From positions 62,001 through 126,000 of the forward strand of contig JAUXXH010000052.1 of the NCBI GenBank assembly GCA_030684935.1: a stretch of DNA of 64,000 bases. The letters run 5' to 3'. Below, piece by piece: positions 27,270 to 36,009 of this stretch; position 1 is the first letter of the stretch, and each line of letters opens with the position of its first letter. A program made the translations under genes and the position numbers. The DNA is from Pseudolabrys sp. GTDB lineage: Bacteria > Pseudomonadota > Alphaproteobacteria > Rhizobiales > Xanthobacteraceae. Under the pieces are notes generated by a model. That model searched no databases, was not told where the DNA came from, and was given only the letters and a program-made list of their open reading frames with translations.

Positions 27270-28541
27270 ATGACCGAGACGCCTGCCCCATCGCCCGCGC
27301 CGACCGCCGACACGCCGGCCGAGATAGCGTCGCCGCCGCTCGCCCCGGCCGGCGCCCCGCTCTGCTATGTCGTCGACGACGAGCCCAGCATCCGGCAATT
27401 TCTGTCGCTGGTGCTGCACGGCGCCGGCGTCGACGCCATGGAGTTTCCCGACGGCGCGGCGCTGCGCACCGCCATGGAGCGGCGCACGCCGGACCTGCTG
27501 TTTCACAACATATCGCTCGATTCCGCCGACGCGATCGAATCGATGGTCGCGCTCGGCACCGCCGGCTTTGCCGGCGCGGTGCAGCTGATGAGCACGCGCG
27601 GCGCCGCCGTGCTCGACCATGTCAAAAACGTCGGCCTGCAGCACAAGCTCAATATGCTGCCGGTGCTGAAGAAACCGTTCGAGACCGAGGCCGTCATCAC
27701 CATCCTGCGCGAGCTCAAGCTCGGCCTGCCGGCGGCTGGCGGCGCCAGCATCGATCTCGAGGAGGCCCTCGCCAATGACTGGGTCGAGTTCTGGTATCAG
27801 CCCAAGATCAACCTGCGCAAAAAGCAGCTGGCCGGCGCGGAAGCCTATGCCCGCGTGCGCCATCCGCAGTTCGGCATCGTTCTGCCCGGCGCCTTCATGC
27901 CGAACGCGACCGAATCGAGCGTCGGCAAACTGTCGGAGATGGCGCTGATCGGCGCGCTCAAGGCCGGGCAGAGTTTCGCCAAGCTCGGCCTCAACCTGCG
28001 GCTGACGGTCAATATCCCGGTGCAGGCGCTGGCCAACTTGCCGGTCAGCGAGATGGTGCGCGCCCACCACCCCAGCAATGCAAAATGGCCCGGCCTGATT
28101 GTCGACGTGCCGGAAGACCAGATTGTCGCCGACCTGCCCTTCGCCCTCGAACTCACCAAGAAGCTCGAGCGCGACAATGTGCGAATCGCCATCGACGACT
28201 TCGGCCGCGGCTTCTCGTCATTGGCGCGGTTGGGCGAACTGCCCTTCGCCGAGTTGAAGCTCGACCGCGCCTTCGTCACCGACTGCGGCACCAACAAGGT
28301 CAACGCGCCGCTATGTAAGACGGTGATCGACCTGGCGCACAATTTTGGCCGTGTCGCGGTCGCCATGGGAATCGAGAAAGCCGCTGACGCGGTCGCCCTG
28401 GTCAGCATGGGCTGCGATTTCGGCCAGGGCTTCCTGCTCGGTCAGCCGATGCCGGAAGAACGCTTCATTTCACTGCTGCGCCAGCGCACCACGGCCCAGG
28501 GCCGCAGCATGCCGGGCGCTCCGGTGCGCGCGCAAGCCTGA
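27270..28541 (+). CDS. Degenerate receiver plus degenerate EAL-domain protein
   Basis: About 423 residues from ATG 27270; TTG 27210 or GTG 27252 are possible starts, and none has a clear ribosome site. A Pro/Ala-rich tail of about 30 residues precedes a receiver-like fold (CYVVDDEPSIRQFL) in which the phospho-acceptor position reads LLFHNIS, with no Asp. The EAL domain (about 165-410) has EAYARVR instead of EALxRW, NIP instead of NLS, and retains DDFGRGFSSLARL and KLDR. Loss of several metal ligands suggests no phosphodiesterase activity, so c-di-GMP binding or protein interaction is more likely. It lies 60 nt downstream of upp on the same strand, but no functional link is evident. Confidence 0.8.
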   Translation: MTETPAPSPAPTADTPAEIASPPLAPAGAPLCYVVDDEPSIRQFLSLVLHGAGVDAMEFPDGAALRTAMERRTPDLLFHNISLDSADAIESMVALGTAGFAGAVQLMSTRGAAVLDHVKNVGLQHKLNMLPVLKKPFETEAVITILRELKLGLPAAGGASIDLEEALANDWVEFWYQPKINLRKKQLAGAEAYARVRHPQFGIVLPGAFMPNATESSVGKLSEMALIGALKAGQSFAKLGLNLRLTVNIPVQALANLPVSEMVRAHHPSNAKWPGLIVDVPEDQIVADLPFALELTKKLERDNVRIAIDDFGRGFSSLARLGELPFAELKLDRAFVTDCGTNKVNAPLCKTVIDLAHNFGRVAVAMGIEKAADAVALVSMGCDFGQGFLLGQPMPEERFISLLRQRTTAQGRSMPGAPVRAQA

Positions 28542-28585
28542 GGCGCGACAACTTCATCCGGCGATCGATAGCGGCAGGCCTGTTG

Positions 28586-28891
28586 TCAGTGGGTCCAGGC
28601 GTCGCGGCGCTTGAAGGCGAAGTTGTCGGCGTAGGACATCGTGCGCCGGTAGGCCGGCTTCGGCTCGAACACCTGATAGGCGACGCCATGGCGTTCGCAA
28701 TAGGCGACCGCCTCTTCCCGGCTGGCGAAACGCAGGCGCAATTGCTGGCGCATGTCGGCGGACGACGTCCAGCCCATCAGCGGCTCGATCTGGCGCGGCT
28801 CTTCCGGTTCGAACTCGACCAGCCAGTCTTTGGTGTTGGCCGAGCCCGACTGCATCGCGGTCTTGGCAGGCTTGTAGATACGCGCGGTCAT
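28586..28891 (-). CDS. NADH dehydrogenase complex I accessory subunit, NDUFS4 family (ETC complex I subunit)
   Basis: 101 residues from ATG 28891, beginning MTARIYKPAKTAMQSGSANT, the usual start; a GTG at 28930 would add 13 non-family residues. Conserved blocks are WLVEFEPEEPR, PLMGWTSSADM..QLRLRF and AYRRTMSYADNFAFKRRDAWTH. Alphaproteobacteria share this supernumerary subunit with mitochondria, where it stabilises the NADH-oxidising module of complex I. The gene is isolated from any nuo operon, as is normal. The reading frame is compact and the length standard. Confidence 0.9.
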   Translation of the reverse strand: MTARIYKPAKTAMQSGSANTKDWLVEFEPEEPRQIEPLMGWTSSADMRQQLRLRFASREEAVAYCERHGVAYQVFEPKPAYRRTMSYADNFAFKRRDAWTH

Positions 28892-28997
28892 GGGCCAACC
28901 CGGGTTGTTGATGTCTTCGTATAGTGCCACCGCGGCGTACTGGCAATGCGGTGCGGCCGCCCCCCCGCCGGACGATAACCCGTACCACCCGAGATCA

Positions 28998-29028
28998 ATA
29001 AAAAATCCCCGGCGGTTTCCCGCCGGGG
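28998..29028 (-). terminator. Rho-independent terminator of the porin gene
   Basis: On the minus strand CCCCGGCGG-GAAA-CCGCCGGGG (9 bp, tetraloop) is followed by ATTTTTTATT. It lies 41 nt after the porin stop codon and is the strongest intrinsic terminator in this part of the window, fitting a highly expressed gene. Confidence 0.88.
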
Positions 29029-29068
29029 CTTCTATCGTTGTTAAGCGAACTTCGCCTTGATCAAGCGA

Positions 29069-30517
29069 TCAGGGATAGAAGTTACGCTGAACGCGCAGGT
29101 GCGCCATCCAGTTGCCGCGATCCTCGAAGGTACGAGCACGGTTCTGCGGCGCTGTGCCGACCATTAACGTCGCGCCATCCGAAGCGGTTTCGAGTCTCTG
29201 ATAGATGATGTCGAGACCGACTTCGAGGTTGGCAACCGGAGCCCAGGCAGTACGGGAACCGACCGACCAAACACGGAAGTTATTGCTACAACCGGCCGCC
29301 ACGTTGGCTGCGCTGCCACATAGAATGTTGTTGGCGGTGTCGGAGTAGCTAATGTTCGTGTAGGTTCCGTAGAGAGACGTCTTCCACTGCGCGTTCCAGT
29401 TATGCTCGAACGAACCGAACACACCCCAAGCGGTGGTCAACTCAAGACCACCGGCGGCGGAGCCGTACACGGCATCCGTCACCAAACCGTAGCCGCCACG
29501 GCTGTAGATATTAGCGGCAGCGAGGGCAGCAGTGCCAGTAAGGGTAGCAGGGGCCTGGCCTTGATAGCCATCGGCCCAGCCATAACCAGCCGGATGCGAG
29601 ACATAACCCGTAGCACCCCTGGCCCAGTTGGCCTGGATCTGGAAGTAATCGCCCCGGCCGATCATCGGCGCATTCAGGCGAAGACCAGCGCCAACTGCGT
29701 AACCCACTTCGTTGCCGGGGTTAGCGGTGCTGGTGCCGGCATAGTACTGACCGCCGACATCATGCAAAGCACCCATGATCTGGGCGCTGCCCCACGCCTG
29801 ATCAAGGCGAAGGTTGGCGACCAGGTCGGGCAGTTTTTGCCCGTCGTTAAGCGTGCCTGCCGTGATTTGAGCCGAAGTTGTACCACGGTTGATACCGGTG
29901 ATACGGCGCTGTTCCGCGGCGAGGGTCGCCGAGAAGCCGTTGCCGAAGCGGGCGGTATAGCCCCAGACCACCTTGCCACCGTCGCCGGTGTCGCCGGTGT
30001 TGTTGATCGCGCCGCCATTGTACGACACCGCCGCCATGCTGGCGAAGTCATAGAACGACTGGGCGAGACCGATCGTGAAGCCGGCCAACTGGATGAAGGC
30101 GCGGTTCGAGTTGAAGGTATTCGCGCCCGCGTCGTTGGTCGAGGTGCCGACCGCGATGTAGCTGCGCAGCGTGCCGTACTCGGTCTGGCTGCGGGCGTCG
30201 GCCGTGATGTAGCCGCGGATGCGGTAGCTGAACTGCGACGAGATCGGGCCACCGATCCGGTCGAAATTGCTGCCGGCGCGCAGCGGGCCTGCTGTCAGGT
30301 CGCCGTTGTAGCCGGTGGCCGTCTGGACGCGAACCCAGCCGCCAATCTTCAAGCAGGTATCGGTACCGGGAACGTAATAGAACCCAGCGCCATACAGACT
30401 GCAGATCTTCACGTATTGGACCGGCTTGGCCTTAACGGGAAGATCGGCGGCCTGTGCCCCAGTCATCGCAACGAGACCCGCTGCGGTGCCCAGGAGAAGG
30501 CTTTTCACCATCTTCAT
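29069..30517 (-). CDS. Outer-membrane porin, porin_2 (Omp2b) family
   Basis: 482 residues from ATG 30517 with GGAGG 6 nt upstream. There is a signal peptide (MKMVKSLLLGTAAGLVAMTG, cleavage after AQA). The mature start ADLPVKAKPVQYVKICSLYG and the two-Cys segment (KICSLYGAGFYYVPGTDTCLKIGG) are the signature of rhizobial/Brucella porins, and the C-terminus ends in an aromatic-rich strand (LRVQRNFYP) needed for BAM insertion. It forms a trimeric 16-strand barrel for small hydrophilic solutes. The coding sequence is Asn/Tyr/Gly-rich and less GC-rich at wobble positions than its neighbours, as usual for porins. It is monocistronic with its own terminator. Confidence 0.93.
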   Translation of the reverse strand: MKMVKSLLLGTAAGLVAMTGAQAADLPVKAKPVQYVKICSLYGAGFYYVPGTDTCLKIGGWVRVQTATGYNGDLTAGPLRAGSNFDRIGGPISSQFSYRIRGYITADARSQTEYGTLRSYIAVGTSTNDAGANTFNSNRAFIQLAGFTIGLAQSFYDFASMAAVSYNGGAINNTGDTGDGGKVVWGYTARFGNGFSATLAAEQRRITGINRGTTSAQITAGTLNDGQKLPDLVANLRLDQAWGSAQIMGALHDVGGQYYAGTSTANPGNEVGYAVGAGLRLNAPMIGRGDYFQIQANWARGATGYVSHPAGYGWADGYQGQAPATLTGTAALAAANIYSRGGYGLVTDAVYGSAAGGLELTTAWGVFGSFEHNWNAQWKTSLYGTYTNISYSDTANNILCGSAANVAAGCSNNFRVWSVGSRTAWAPVANLEVGLDIIYQRLETASDGATLMVGTAPQNRARTFEDRGNWMAHLRVQRNFYP

Positions 30518-31133
30518 CTTGAACCTCCAAAACATTGTTTGTCGTGAGAGGGTTCGGTCTCCGCCCGGTGCGACAGCACCTTTTGGAACTTCCCCTTGCT
30601 CCCCGCTGCCCGGAGGAACTTTTCACACCACGCGATCGACCCAATTTCGCCTGAAAGAGAACCTGGGCTTACCACTCAGTGCAATCCGTACCCCGAACAA
30701 CGCGACACGGGGATTTCCCCTCCGTCGCGAGTTGGACTTTAGCCAAAGAGCCCCCTCGTGCAATGAATAAGGCCCCTGCCCACAGGTGCCGGAGGCGCTT
30801 TTCAACGGGGTGTTGCGCAAAAAACACGCATCGAATTCAGGCGTTTGTCGGCGCGCCCAGGCGAGATCAAGGCCAACCAGCGGCCCTCTGCTCGGAAATT
30901 TTAATACTTTAAAATCAGATACTTAACGAAAAGATGGGGCAAGTTATATATCGTTGTCGGGATGTTCATAGATGGCAAAATTAAAGCCGTTTGCCACAAT
31001 TTACCCGGCGGAACTTGGACTTGCGCCCAATTCGCGGGCAACGGTTAGGGCAGTTCGGCTCGTCACTTGACCGCCCGTTCCTGCGATTTCCCGATTCCGG
31101 CCGAATCGCAACGCGTTCGTCCGCGAGACACGC
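30518..31133. other. Gene-free upstream region of the porin gene
   Basis: 616 nt with no credible gene on either strand. It includes the porin leader and an AT-rich patch (about 30895-31000) that contrasts with the surrounding GC-rich DNA. Inside it ATTTTAA-TACT-TTAAAAT (30898-30915) is a perfect 7-bp inverted repeat, a candidate binding site for a porin regulator. Small open frames here lack ribosome sites and recognisable products. Confidence 0.6.
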
Positions 31134-31802
31134 TTATGGATTCTCCGAGTAATTAACCGTATCGGGTGCGGAGGAACCGCCGGTGACGATGAAGGCCATC
31201 GCCTGATCGAAGGTCCAGTTCGTGAAGGTCACGTCACGCATGGGAACAATCTCGACATAGCCGGAGGTCGGGTTCGGCGCGGTCGGAACATAGATCGCCG
31301 CAAGTTCCTCGCCGGTCGCCGCGTCGCGCAAGGTCCGCGTGATGAAACCTAAAACCTTCATGCCGCGCATCGGAAAATCGATCAGTACCACCCGCCGCTC
31401 GCCTTCGGGCGTGGCGGCCGCCACGGTGAGGAACCGCTTGGTGCTGCGATAGATCGAATGCACGAAAGGGATTCGCCCGATCATGGCCTCGAACAGACCG
31501 ATCAGCCGTTGTCCGACGACCAGAGTGGTGCCCCAGCCGAGCAGCAACAGCAGCAGAAGAACGATGACGACGCCCATCACCGACTGCAGCGTCTCATTGA
31601 GCAGCCAGTCGGACACGGTCGGATATTGGGGCCGTATCGCGAAGGCCATCCCGGTGACCCAGGGCCGGCCTATGCGGGACAATTGATTGAACAGGAAATC
31701 CAGTATCAGCCAAGTGATACCGAGCGGGGCGATGGTCACGAGGCCCACCACCACGTAGCGGCCCGCGGTGCCGATCGAACTGCCGGTGGATTTATCGGTC
31801 AA
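31134..31802 (-). CDS. DUF502 family membrane protein
   Basis: 222 residues starting at TTG 31802 (LTDKSTGSSIG read as Met); no in-frame ATG precedes the first span. There are two spans (about 15-40 and 70-95) flanking a short loop, then a soluble beta-rich part with the family segments IPFVHSIYRSTKRFL, VVLIDFPMRGMKVLGFIT and IYVPTAPNPTSGYVEIVP. DUF502 proteins are widespread in bacteria and plants (LIKE-COV) without an established bacterial function. The gene stands alone on the minus strand. Confidence 0.88.
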   Translation of the reverse strand: MTDKSTGSSIGTAGRYVVVGLVTIAPLGITWLILDFLFNQLSRIGRPWVTGMAFAIRPQYPTVSDWLLNETLQSVMGVVIVLLLLLLLGWGTTLVVGQRLIGLFEAMIGRIPFVHSIYRSTKRFLTVAAATPEGERRVVLIDFPMRGMKVLGFITRTLRDAATGEELAAIYVPTAPNPTSGYVEIVPMRDVTFTNWTFDQAMAFIVTGGSSAPDTVNYSENP

Positions 31803-31908
31803 TGACGTGCTCGGTTAATGTCGATTCCAGGCGGGAGCCGCCAAGGCTCAAAAACGCATGATGCGCGTGCCAGCGCAAGACGCAAGAGTGGCAATTCTGA
31901 CGCAAGGC

Positions 31909-32001
31909 TGGCGGAGACGGAGGGATTCGAACCCTCGATACGCCTTTGGAGCGTATAACGGTTTAGCAAACCGCCGCCTTCAGCCACTCGGCCACGTCTC
32001 C
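31909..32001 (-). tRNA. tRNA-Ser (anticodon GCT)
   Basis: The minus strand gives GGAGACG / CGTCTCC acceptor, D-arm GGCCGAGTGGCTGAAGGC, anticodon loop TTGCTAA giving GCT, a long class II variable arm, and T-loop TTCGAAT. Encoded CCA follows the discriminator G. It reads AGC/AGU. Confidence 0.96.
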
Positions 32002-32148
32002 GCGTGCGGCAAGGCTTACAGAACCCGGTTTGCCCGGTCAAACGCCGGGACGCGCCATTGAACTAATGTGCGACGTCAGGGGTTCTCTCGTCTGACGACC
32101 GCGGCGGACCATGAAACCGCCGGGTTAACGCCTGCCGGAGCTCACGCC

Positions 32149-32400
32149 ATGAAGATATCCGCTCCCCTTCTGCTCGCGCTCGCCATCTACGCCCTGTCCG
32201 GGGCGGCGCCGGGCCACGCCCAGACCTATCCGTGGTGCGCCGTCTATAGCGGGCGCGATGGCGACGGCGGCACCAACTGCGGATTCGCCACCTTGCAGCA
32301 ATGTCAGGCGACGATTGCCGGCATCGGCGGCTGGTGCGAGCAGAACCCGCGGTACAGCGCGCCGCGTGAGCGTCCGCGTCCGCCCCGGCCGACCCGATAA
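32149..32400 (+). CDS. DUF3551 family small secreted protein
   Basis: 83 residues from ATG 32149, with GGAG 8-9 nt upstream. The signal peptide is MKISAPLLLALAIYALSGAA with cleavage after HAQ. The mature part has the DUF3551 pattern YPWCAVYSG..DGGTNCGFATLQQCQATIAGIGGWCEQNP with four cysteines, so two disulfides are likely, and ends in a Pro/Arg-rich tail. The family is expanded in Bradyrhizobium-type genomes and has no known function. It is monocistronic and convergent with tctC. Confidence 0.88.
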   Translation: MKISAPLLLALAIYALSGAAPGHAQTYPWCAVYSGRDGDGGTNCGFATLQQCQATIAGIGGWCEQNPRYSAPRERPRPPRPTR

Positions 32401-32420
32401 CCGCCCCGACACGCCTTCTT

Positions 32421-32451
32421 GAGCCTGCCCGGGTTTTCTCCGGGCAGGCTC
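32421..32451. terminator. 12-bp hairpin between convergent DUF3551 and tctC genes
   Basis: GAGCCTGCCCGG, a 7-nt loop GTTTTCT, and CCGGGCAGGCTC form a perfect stem lying 20 nt after one stop and 14 nt before the other. There is no U-run on either side, so it is a bidirectional terminator-like stem and not a canonical intrinsic terminator. Confidence 0.6.
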
Positions 32452-32464
32452 GCGGTCCGCTCAC

Positions 32465-33430
32465 CTATTTCTTCATGCCTTTGACAATCGCGCCATAGAC
32501 GTCGATCTCCGAGGCGATCAACGCACTGAACTCCTGCGGGCTCATTTTGGTCGGATCGGCGCCGTTCTTTTCCAGCAACTCGCCGACCGCCGGATCCGCG
32601 ATGCTTTCGCCCAAGGCGTCCGCGAGCTTCTTGACCACCTCCGGGGGAGTGCCGGCCGGCGCGGACAGGCCCAGCCACAGTGACGCGCGATAATCCTTCA
32701 CGCCCGCTTCCTGCAGCGTCGGCGTATCCTTCAACTTGGGCGACCGCGTCGTGGTACCCACCGCCAGCGCCTTGATGCTGTTGGCCTGTATCTGCGCCAG
32801 CACGGCCGGCATCGAGCCGAACAGCACCTGAACCTCATTGCCCATCAGCGCGGCCGTGGCCTTGGCGTTGCTGTCGTAGGGGATGTGCTCCATGTCGGTC
32901 TTGGTGGCGTTCAGGAACATCAGCCCTGCCAGATGCGTCGTCGACCCCTGCCCGGCCGAGCCGTAGTTGAGTTTGCCCGGATCTTTCCGCGCCAGATCGA
33001 TGACCTCCTGCACGTTGGTCGCCTTCAGTTGCGGATTGATCACCATCACGTAGGGGGTCTCGGCGATCATGCCGATGTGGGTGAAATCCTTGACCGGATC
33101 GTATTTGGTTTTCACCGTCAGCGGACCCACCACATGGGTGCTGGTGGTCGCAACGGTGATCGTATAGCCGTCCGGTTTCGCTCCGGCGGCCGCTTGCGTG
33201 CCCACCGTTCCGCCGGCGCCGCCGCGGTTGTCGACGACGACGGGAACGCCGAGACGCTTCGACAGCGCCTGGGCCGCGATACGGCCGATGATGTCGGTCG
33301 AGCCGCCGGCGCCGAACGGAACGATCATGGTGATCTCCCGGTTCGGATATTGCGCCATCGCCAGGCCCGGCATCAGCACGCCAGCGAGACACAGCGCGCC
33401 GATGGCGCCGGCAATTCTTGTTGTCTTCAT
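32465..33430 (-). CDS. tctC: Tripartite tricarboxylate transporter substrate-binding protein (TctC/Bug family)
   Basis: Periplasmic receptor of a TTT uptake system. ATG 33430 follows GGAGGAAACC by about 5 nt and gives 321 residues; the longer frame to 33574 runs over the end of tctA. Signal peptide cleavage is after AMA-Q. Bug-family marks are YPNREITMIVPFGAGGSTDI and RIAAQALSKRLGVPVVVDNRGGAGGTVG. The ligand is a carboxylate in most studied members, but specificity cannot be read here. It is the third gene of tctB-tctA-tctC, 37 nt after tctA. Confidence 0.88.
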   Translation of the reverse strand: MKTTRIAGAIGALCLAGVLMPGLAMAQYPNREITMIVPFGAGGSTDIIGRIAAQALSKRLGVPVVVDNRGGAGGTVGTQAAAGAKPDGYTITVATTSTHVVGPLTVKTKYDPVKDFTHIGMIAETPYVMVINPQLKATNVQEVIDLARKDPGKLNYGSAGQGSTTHLAGLMFLNATKTDMEHIPYDSNAKATAALMGNEVQVLFGSMPAVLAQIQANSIKALAVGTTTRSPKLKDTPTLQEAGVKDYRASLWLGLSAPAGTPPEVVKKLADALGESIADPAVGELLEKNGADPTKMSPQEFSALIASEIDVYGAIVKGMKK

Positions 33431-33467
33431 CGTGGTTTCCTCCGGTGGTGTGTTGGTTTCCGCCCTT

Positions 33468-35009
33468 TCACGGGACGTTTTGGGCGTTGTCCTCTTGCGA
33501 GGCCTCGCTTTTTTGGCCGCCCGCTCCGCGGCTGCGGATCGAAGCGACGATGACGGCGGCGAGCATGGCGACAATCAACAGCAGGAACACCAGGCTGATC
33601 GGCCGCGTCAGGAAGATCGTCGGGTCGCCCCGCGACAGCAGCATCGACCGCCGCAGGTTCACTTCGACCATCGGGCTCAGGATCAGCCCCAGCAGCAGCG
33701 GTGCCGCCTCGCAGCGCAACTTGATGAACAGGAAGCCGGCAATGCCGGCGCCGATGACGAGATAGATATCGAACGGGTCACGATGCAGGCTGAAGATGCC
33801 GATGGCGATGAAACTCAAAATCGCCGGAAACAGAATCCGGTAAGGGATCGACAGCAGCTTAATCCATAGCCCGATGAACGGGAGATTCAGGATCAGCAGC
33901 AACACGTTGCCGATCCAGAAGCTGGCGATCAGGCCCCAGAAAAACTCAGGGTTTTTCTGCACGATCTCCGGTCCGGGCACCAATCCGTGAATCATCAGCG
34001 CCCCGAGCATCAGCGCCATCACCGCGTCGCCGGGAATGCCGAGCGTGAGCGTGGGGATGAAGGCGGTCTGCGCCGCCGCGTTATTGGCGCTTTCCGGCGC
34101 CGTTACGCCTTCGATCGCACCCTTGCCGAAGCGCGACGGATCGGCCGCCACCCGCTTTTCCACGGCATAGGCGACGAACGAGGAAATCGCCGGCCCGGCG
34201 CCCGGCAGCACGCCGAGAAACGAGCCGATACCGGTGCCGCGCACGGTCGGCATGAAGGAGTCCCGCATGTCCTTCCGGCTCGGGATCAACTCGCGCCACG
34301 GCACCTGGGAGGTAAACCGTTCGCGCTTGGCGCCGAGCGACAGGTTGTTGATCACTTCGGCGAGACCGAACAAGCCGATCACGACCACCACAAAGCTGAG
34401 GCCTTCGTACAGGTGCAGACTGCCGAAGGTGTAGCGCGGCACCCCGGAAATGGATTCCTGGCCGACCGTGCCGATCAGCAAACCCAGCAGCACCATGCCG
34501 ATGCCCTTGAGAAACGATCCCTGAACGAGCACCGCCGCGGCCAGCAGGCCCATCAGCATCAGCGAGAAATATTCCGGCGACTGAAACTGCAGCGCGAATC
34601 CGGCCAGCGGCGGCGCGAACGCCGAGACGATGATAATGGCGACGCAACCGCCAAAGAATGAGGACAGCGTCGTCATCACCAGCGCCGGGCCGGCCCTGCC
34701 CTGCTTGGCCATGGCATGGCCATCGAGCGCGACGATCGCCGAGGCCGCCGTGCCCGGCAGATTGAGCAGAATGGCGACGGTGGAGCCGCCATACATCGAG
34801 CCGTAATAGATACCGGCCAGCATGATGATGGCTTCGGTCGGCGGCACGTGGAATGTGATCGGCAGCAGGACTCCGATGGCGGCCAACGGGCCGATGCCGG
34901 GCAACACGCCGATGAAGGTGCCGAGGGTTACGCCGAGCAGGCAGTAAAGCAGGGCCGACGGCGACAGGGCCACGTCGAAGCCGATCGCCATATTGGTGAA
35001 AATGTCCAT
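33468..35009 (-). CDS. tctA: Tripartite tricarboxylate transporter large membrane subunit TctA
   Basis: 513 residues with about 11-12 spans. It has the TctA family opening GVTLGTFIGVLPGIGPLAAIGVLLPITF and the repeated glycine-rich segment GTGIGSFLGVLPGAGPAISSF, the two inverted halves of the fold. It works by ion-coupled transport with TctB and the periplasmic TctC. It starts 3 nt after the tctB stop, so the genes are co-translated. The C-terminal ~25 residues are polar (RSRGAGGQKSEASQEDNAQ). Confidence 0.92.
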   Translation of the reverse strand: MDIFTNMAIGFDVALSPSALLYCLLGVTLGTFIGVLPGIGPLAAIGVLLPITFHVPPTEAIIMLAGIYYGSMYGGSTVAILLNLPGTAASAIVALDGHAMAKQGRAGPALVMTTLSSFFGGCVAIIIVSAFAPPLAGFALQFQSPEYFSLMLMGLLAAAVLVQGSFLKGIGMVLLGLLIGTVGQESISGVPRYTFGSLHLYEGLSFVVVVIGLFGLAEVINNLSLGAKRERFTSQVPWRELIPSRKDMRDSFMPTVRGTGIGSFLGVLPGAGPAISSFVAYAVEKRVAADPSRFGKGAIEGVTAPESANNAAAQTAFIPTLTLGIPGDAVMALMLGALMIHGLVPGPEIVQKNPEFFWGLIASFWIGNVLLLILNLPFIGLWIKLLSIPYRILFPAILSFIAIGIFSLHRDPFDIYLVIGAGIAGFLFIKLRCEAAPLLLGLILSPMVEVNLRRSMLLSRGDPTIFLTRPISLVFLLLIVAMLAAVIVASIRSRGAGGQKSEASQEDNAQNVP

Positions 35010-35012
35010 GGC

Positions 35013-35483
35013 TCAGGGCCACAGCCGGATCGGCAGACCGATACCGTAGACAAAGATCAGCGCCGTGGTGACGGCGAGGACGAACGACAGCACCAGCGCG
35101 CTGACGATGCCGTGGCCGGGTTCGGCGCGGGTCGAGATGAAGACCATGATCGCGGTGGCCGGAAACAACCCGGCCGGCCGGATCAGCACGGCGAACGCCG
35201 CCAGCGCCAGCATGACGAAAAACATCGCCCGCAGGGTCGCCAGCGCCGGCAGGCCCAGAAAGGACCAGGGCAGACTGAACCGCAGCAGCGATTGAACCGC
35301 CAGCCCGATGCCGACCGCGGTCAGCAGGCCACCGAGCAGCAAAGGAAACAATCCGGGACCCATGCGGCGCAAGCTGCCAATCGGATAATCGGTGGCGATA
35401 ATCATCGCCGCCGTACCGATCGCCACGAAAAGGATCGCAGAAATGAGGTTCTCGTCGCGATCGTTCGACGCGTCCACTGCCAT
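35013..35483 (-). CDS. tctB: Tripartite tricarboxylate transporter small membrane subunit TctB
   Basis: 156 residues with four spans, including the family DYPIGSLRRMGPGLFPLLLGGLL segment. The ATG at 35483 has GGGAGG almost touching it. A GTG two codons on (35477) would have the same site at ideal spacing (about 6 nt), so GTG may be the true start. It is first in the operon, followed by tctA and tctC; the B-A-C order differs from the tctC-B-A order of the founding Salmonella system. Confidence 0.85.
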   Translation of the reverse strand: MAVDASNDRDENLISAILFVAIGTAAMIIATDYPIGSLRRMGPGLFPLLLGGLLTAVGIGLAVQSLLRFSLPWSFLGLPALATLRAMFFVMLALAAFAVLIRPAGLFPATAIMVFISTRAEPGHGIVSALVLSFVLAVTTALIFVYGIGLPIRLWP

Positions 35484-35706
35484 CCCTCCCGGCGCCCGCC
35501 TTGTTGTGATTGTTCCGGGCGCGGTTGTGGCGCTCGGCGGGCTGCTTCTGGAGGTTGATTATGCGGTCCCGGTCGTTGGCGTCAACGACGGACCCGTTAT
35601 CGTGCACAGGCGGCCGTTGAACTGCGCCGCTAAGCCGCAGACGACTCTGCTGGCCGCGCCCGGAGTCCTGCGACGACGCAGGCGCCGGGCCGGATCAGCG
35701 TCGTGC

Positions 35707-36009
35707 CTAAGCGGCGATGCGGAGCGGCATCGGCGCTGGCGCGATGGCTTGCGGATGGGCCTTGAGCCAGTCGCGCGCAGCGCGCTGGGCACAGCCGATC
35801 TCGCTGTCGCTCATCTGTTCGGCGATCTCGCGCCGCAACGCGGCGGCGTCCCGGTGGCCGCGCATGGCGGCGATGTTGAACCACTTGTGCGCCTCGACCA
35901 GGTTGATGTCGGTGCCAGCGCCGGCCGAATACATCATGCCGAGGTCGAAGCACCCGATACCGTCCTGCGGCTCGGCTGACGTCACGGTTGCGATCTCGAT
36001 CAAAGCCAT
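35707..36009 (-). CDS. Short Sel1-like repeat protein
   Basis: 100 residues from ATG 36009, which has GGGAGG 6 nt upstream. Residues about 20-60 form one Sel1-type repeat (FDLGMMYSAGAGTDINLVEAHKWFNIAAMRGHRDA), an alpha-hairpin used in protein contacts. The remainder (MSDSEIGCAQRAARDWLKAHPQ) is helical. There is no signal peptide, so it is likely cytoplasmic. Such one-repeat proteins are common in this bacterial group and uncharacterised. No operon partners are seen. Confidence 0.8.
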   Translation of the reverse strand: MALIEIATVTSAEPQDGIGCFDLGMMYSAGAGTDINLVEAHKWFNIAAMRGHRDAAALRREIAEQMSDSEIGCAQRAARDWLKAHPQAIAPAPMPLRIAA

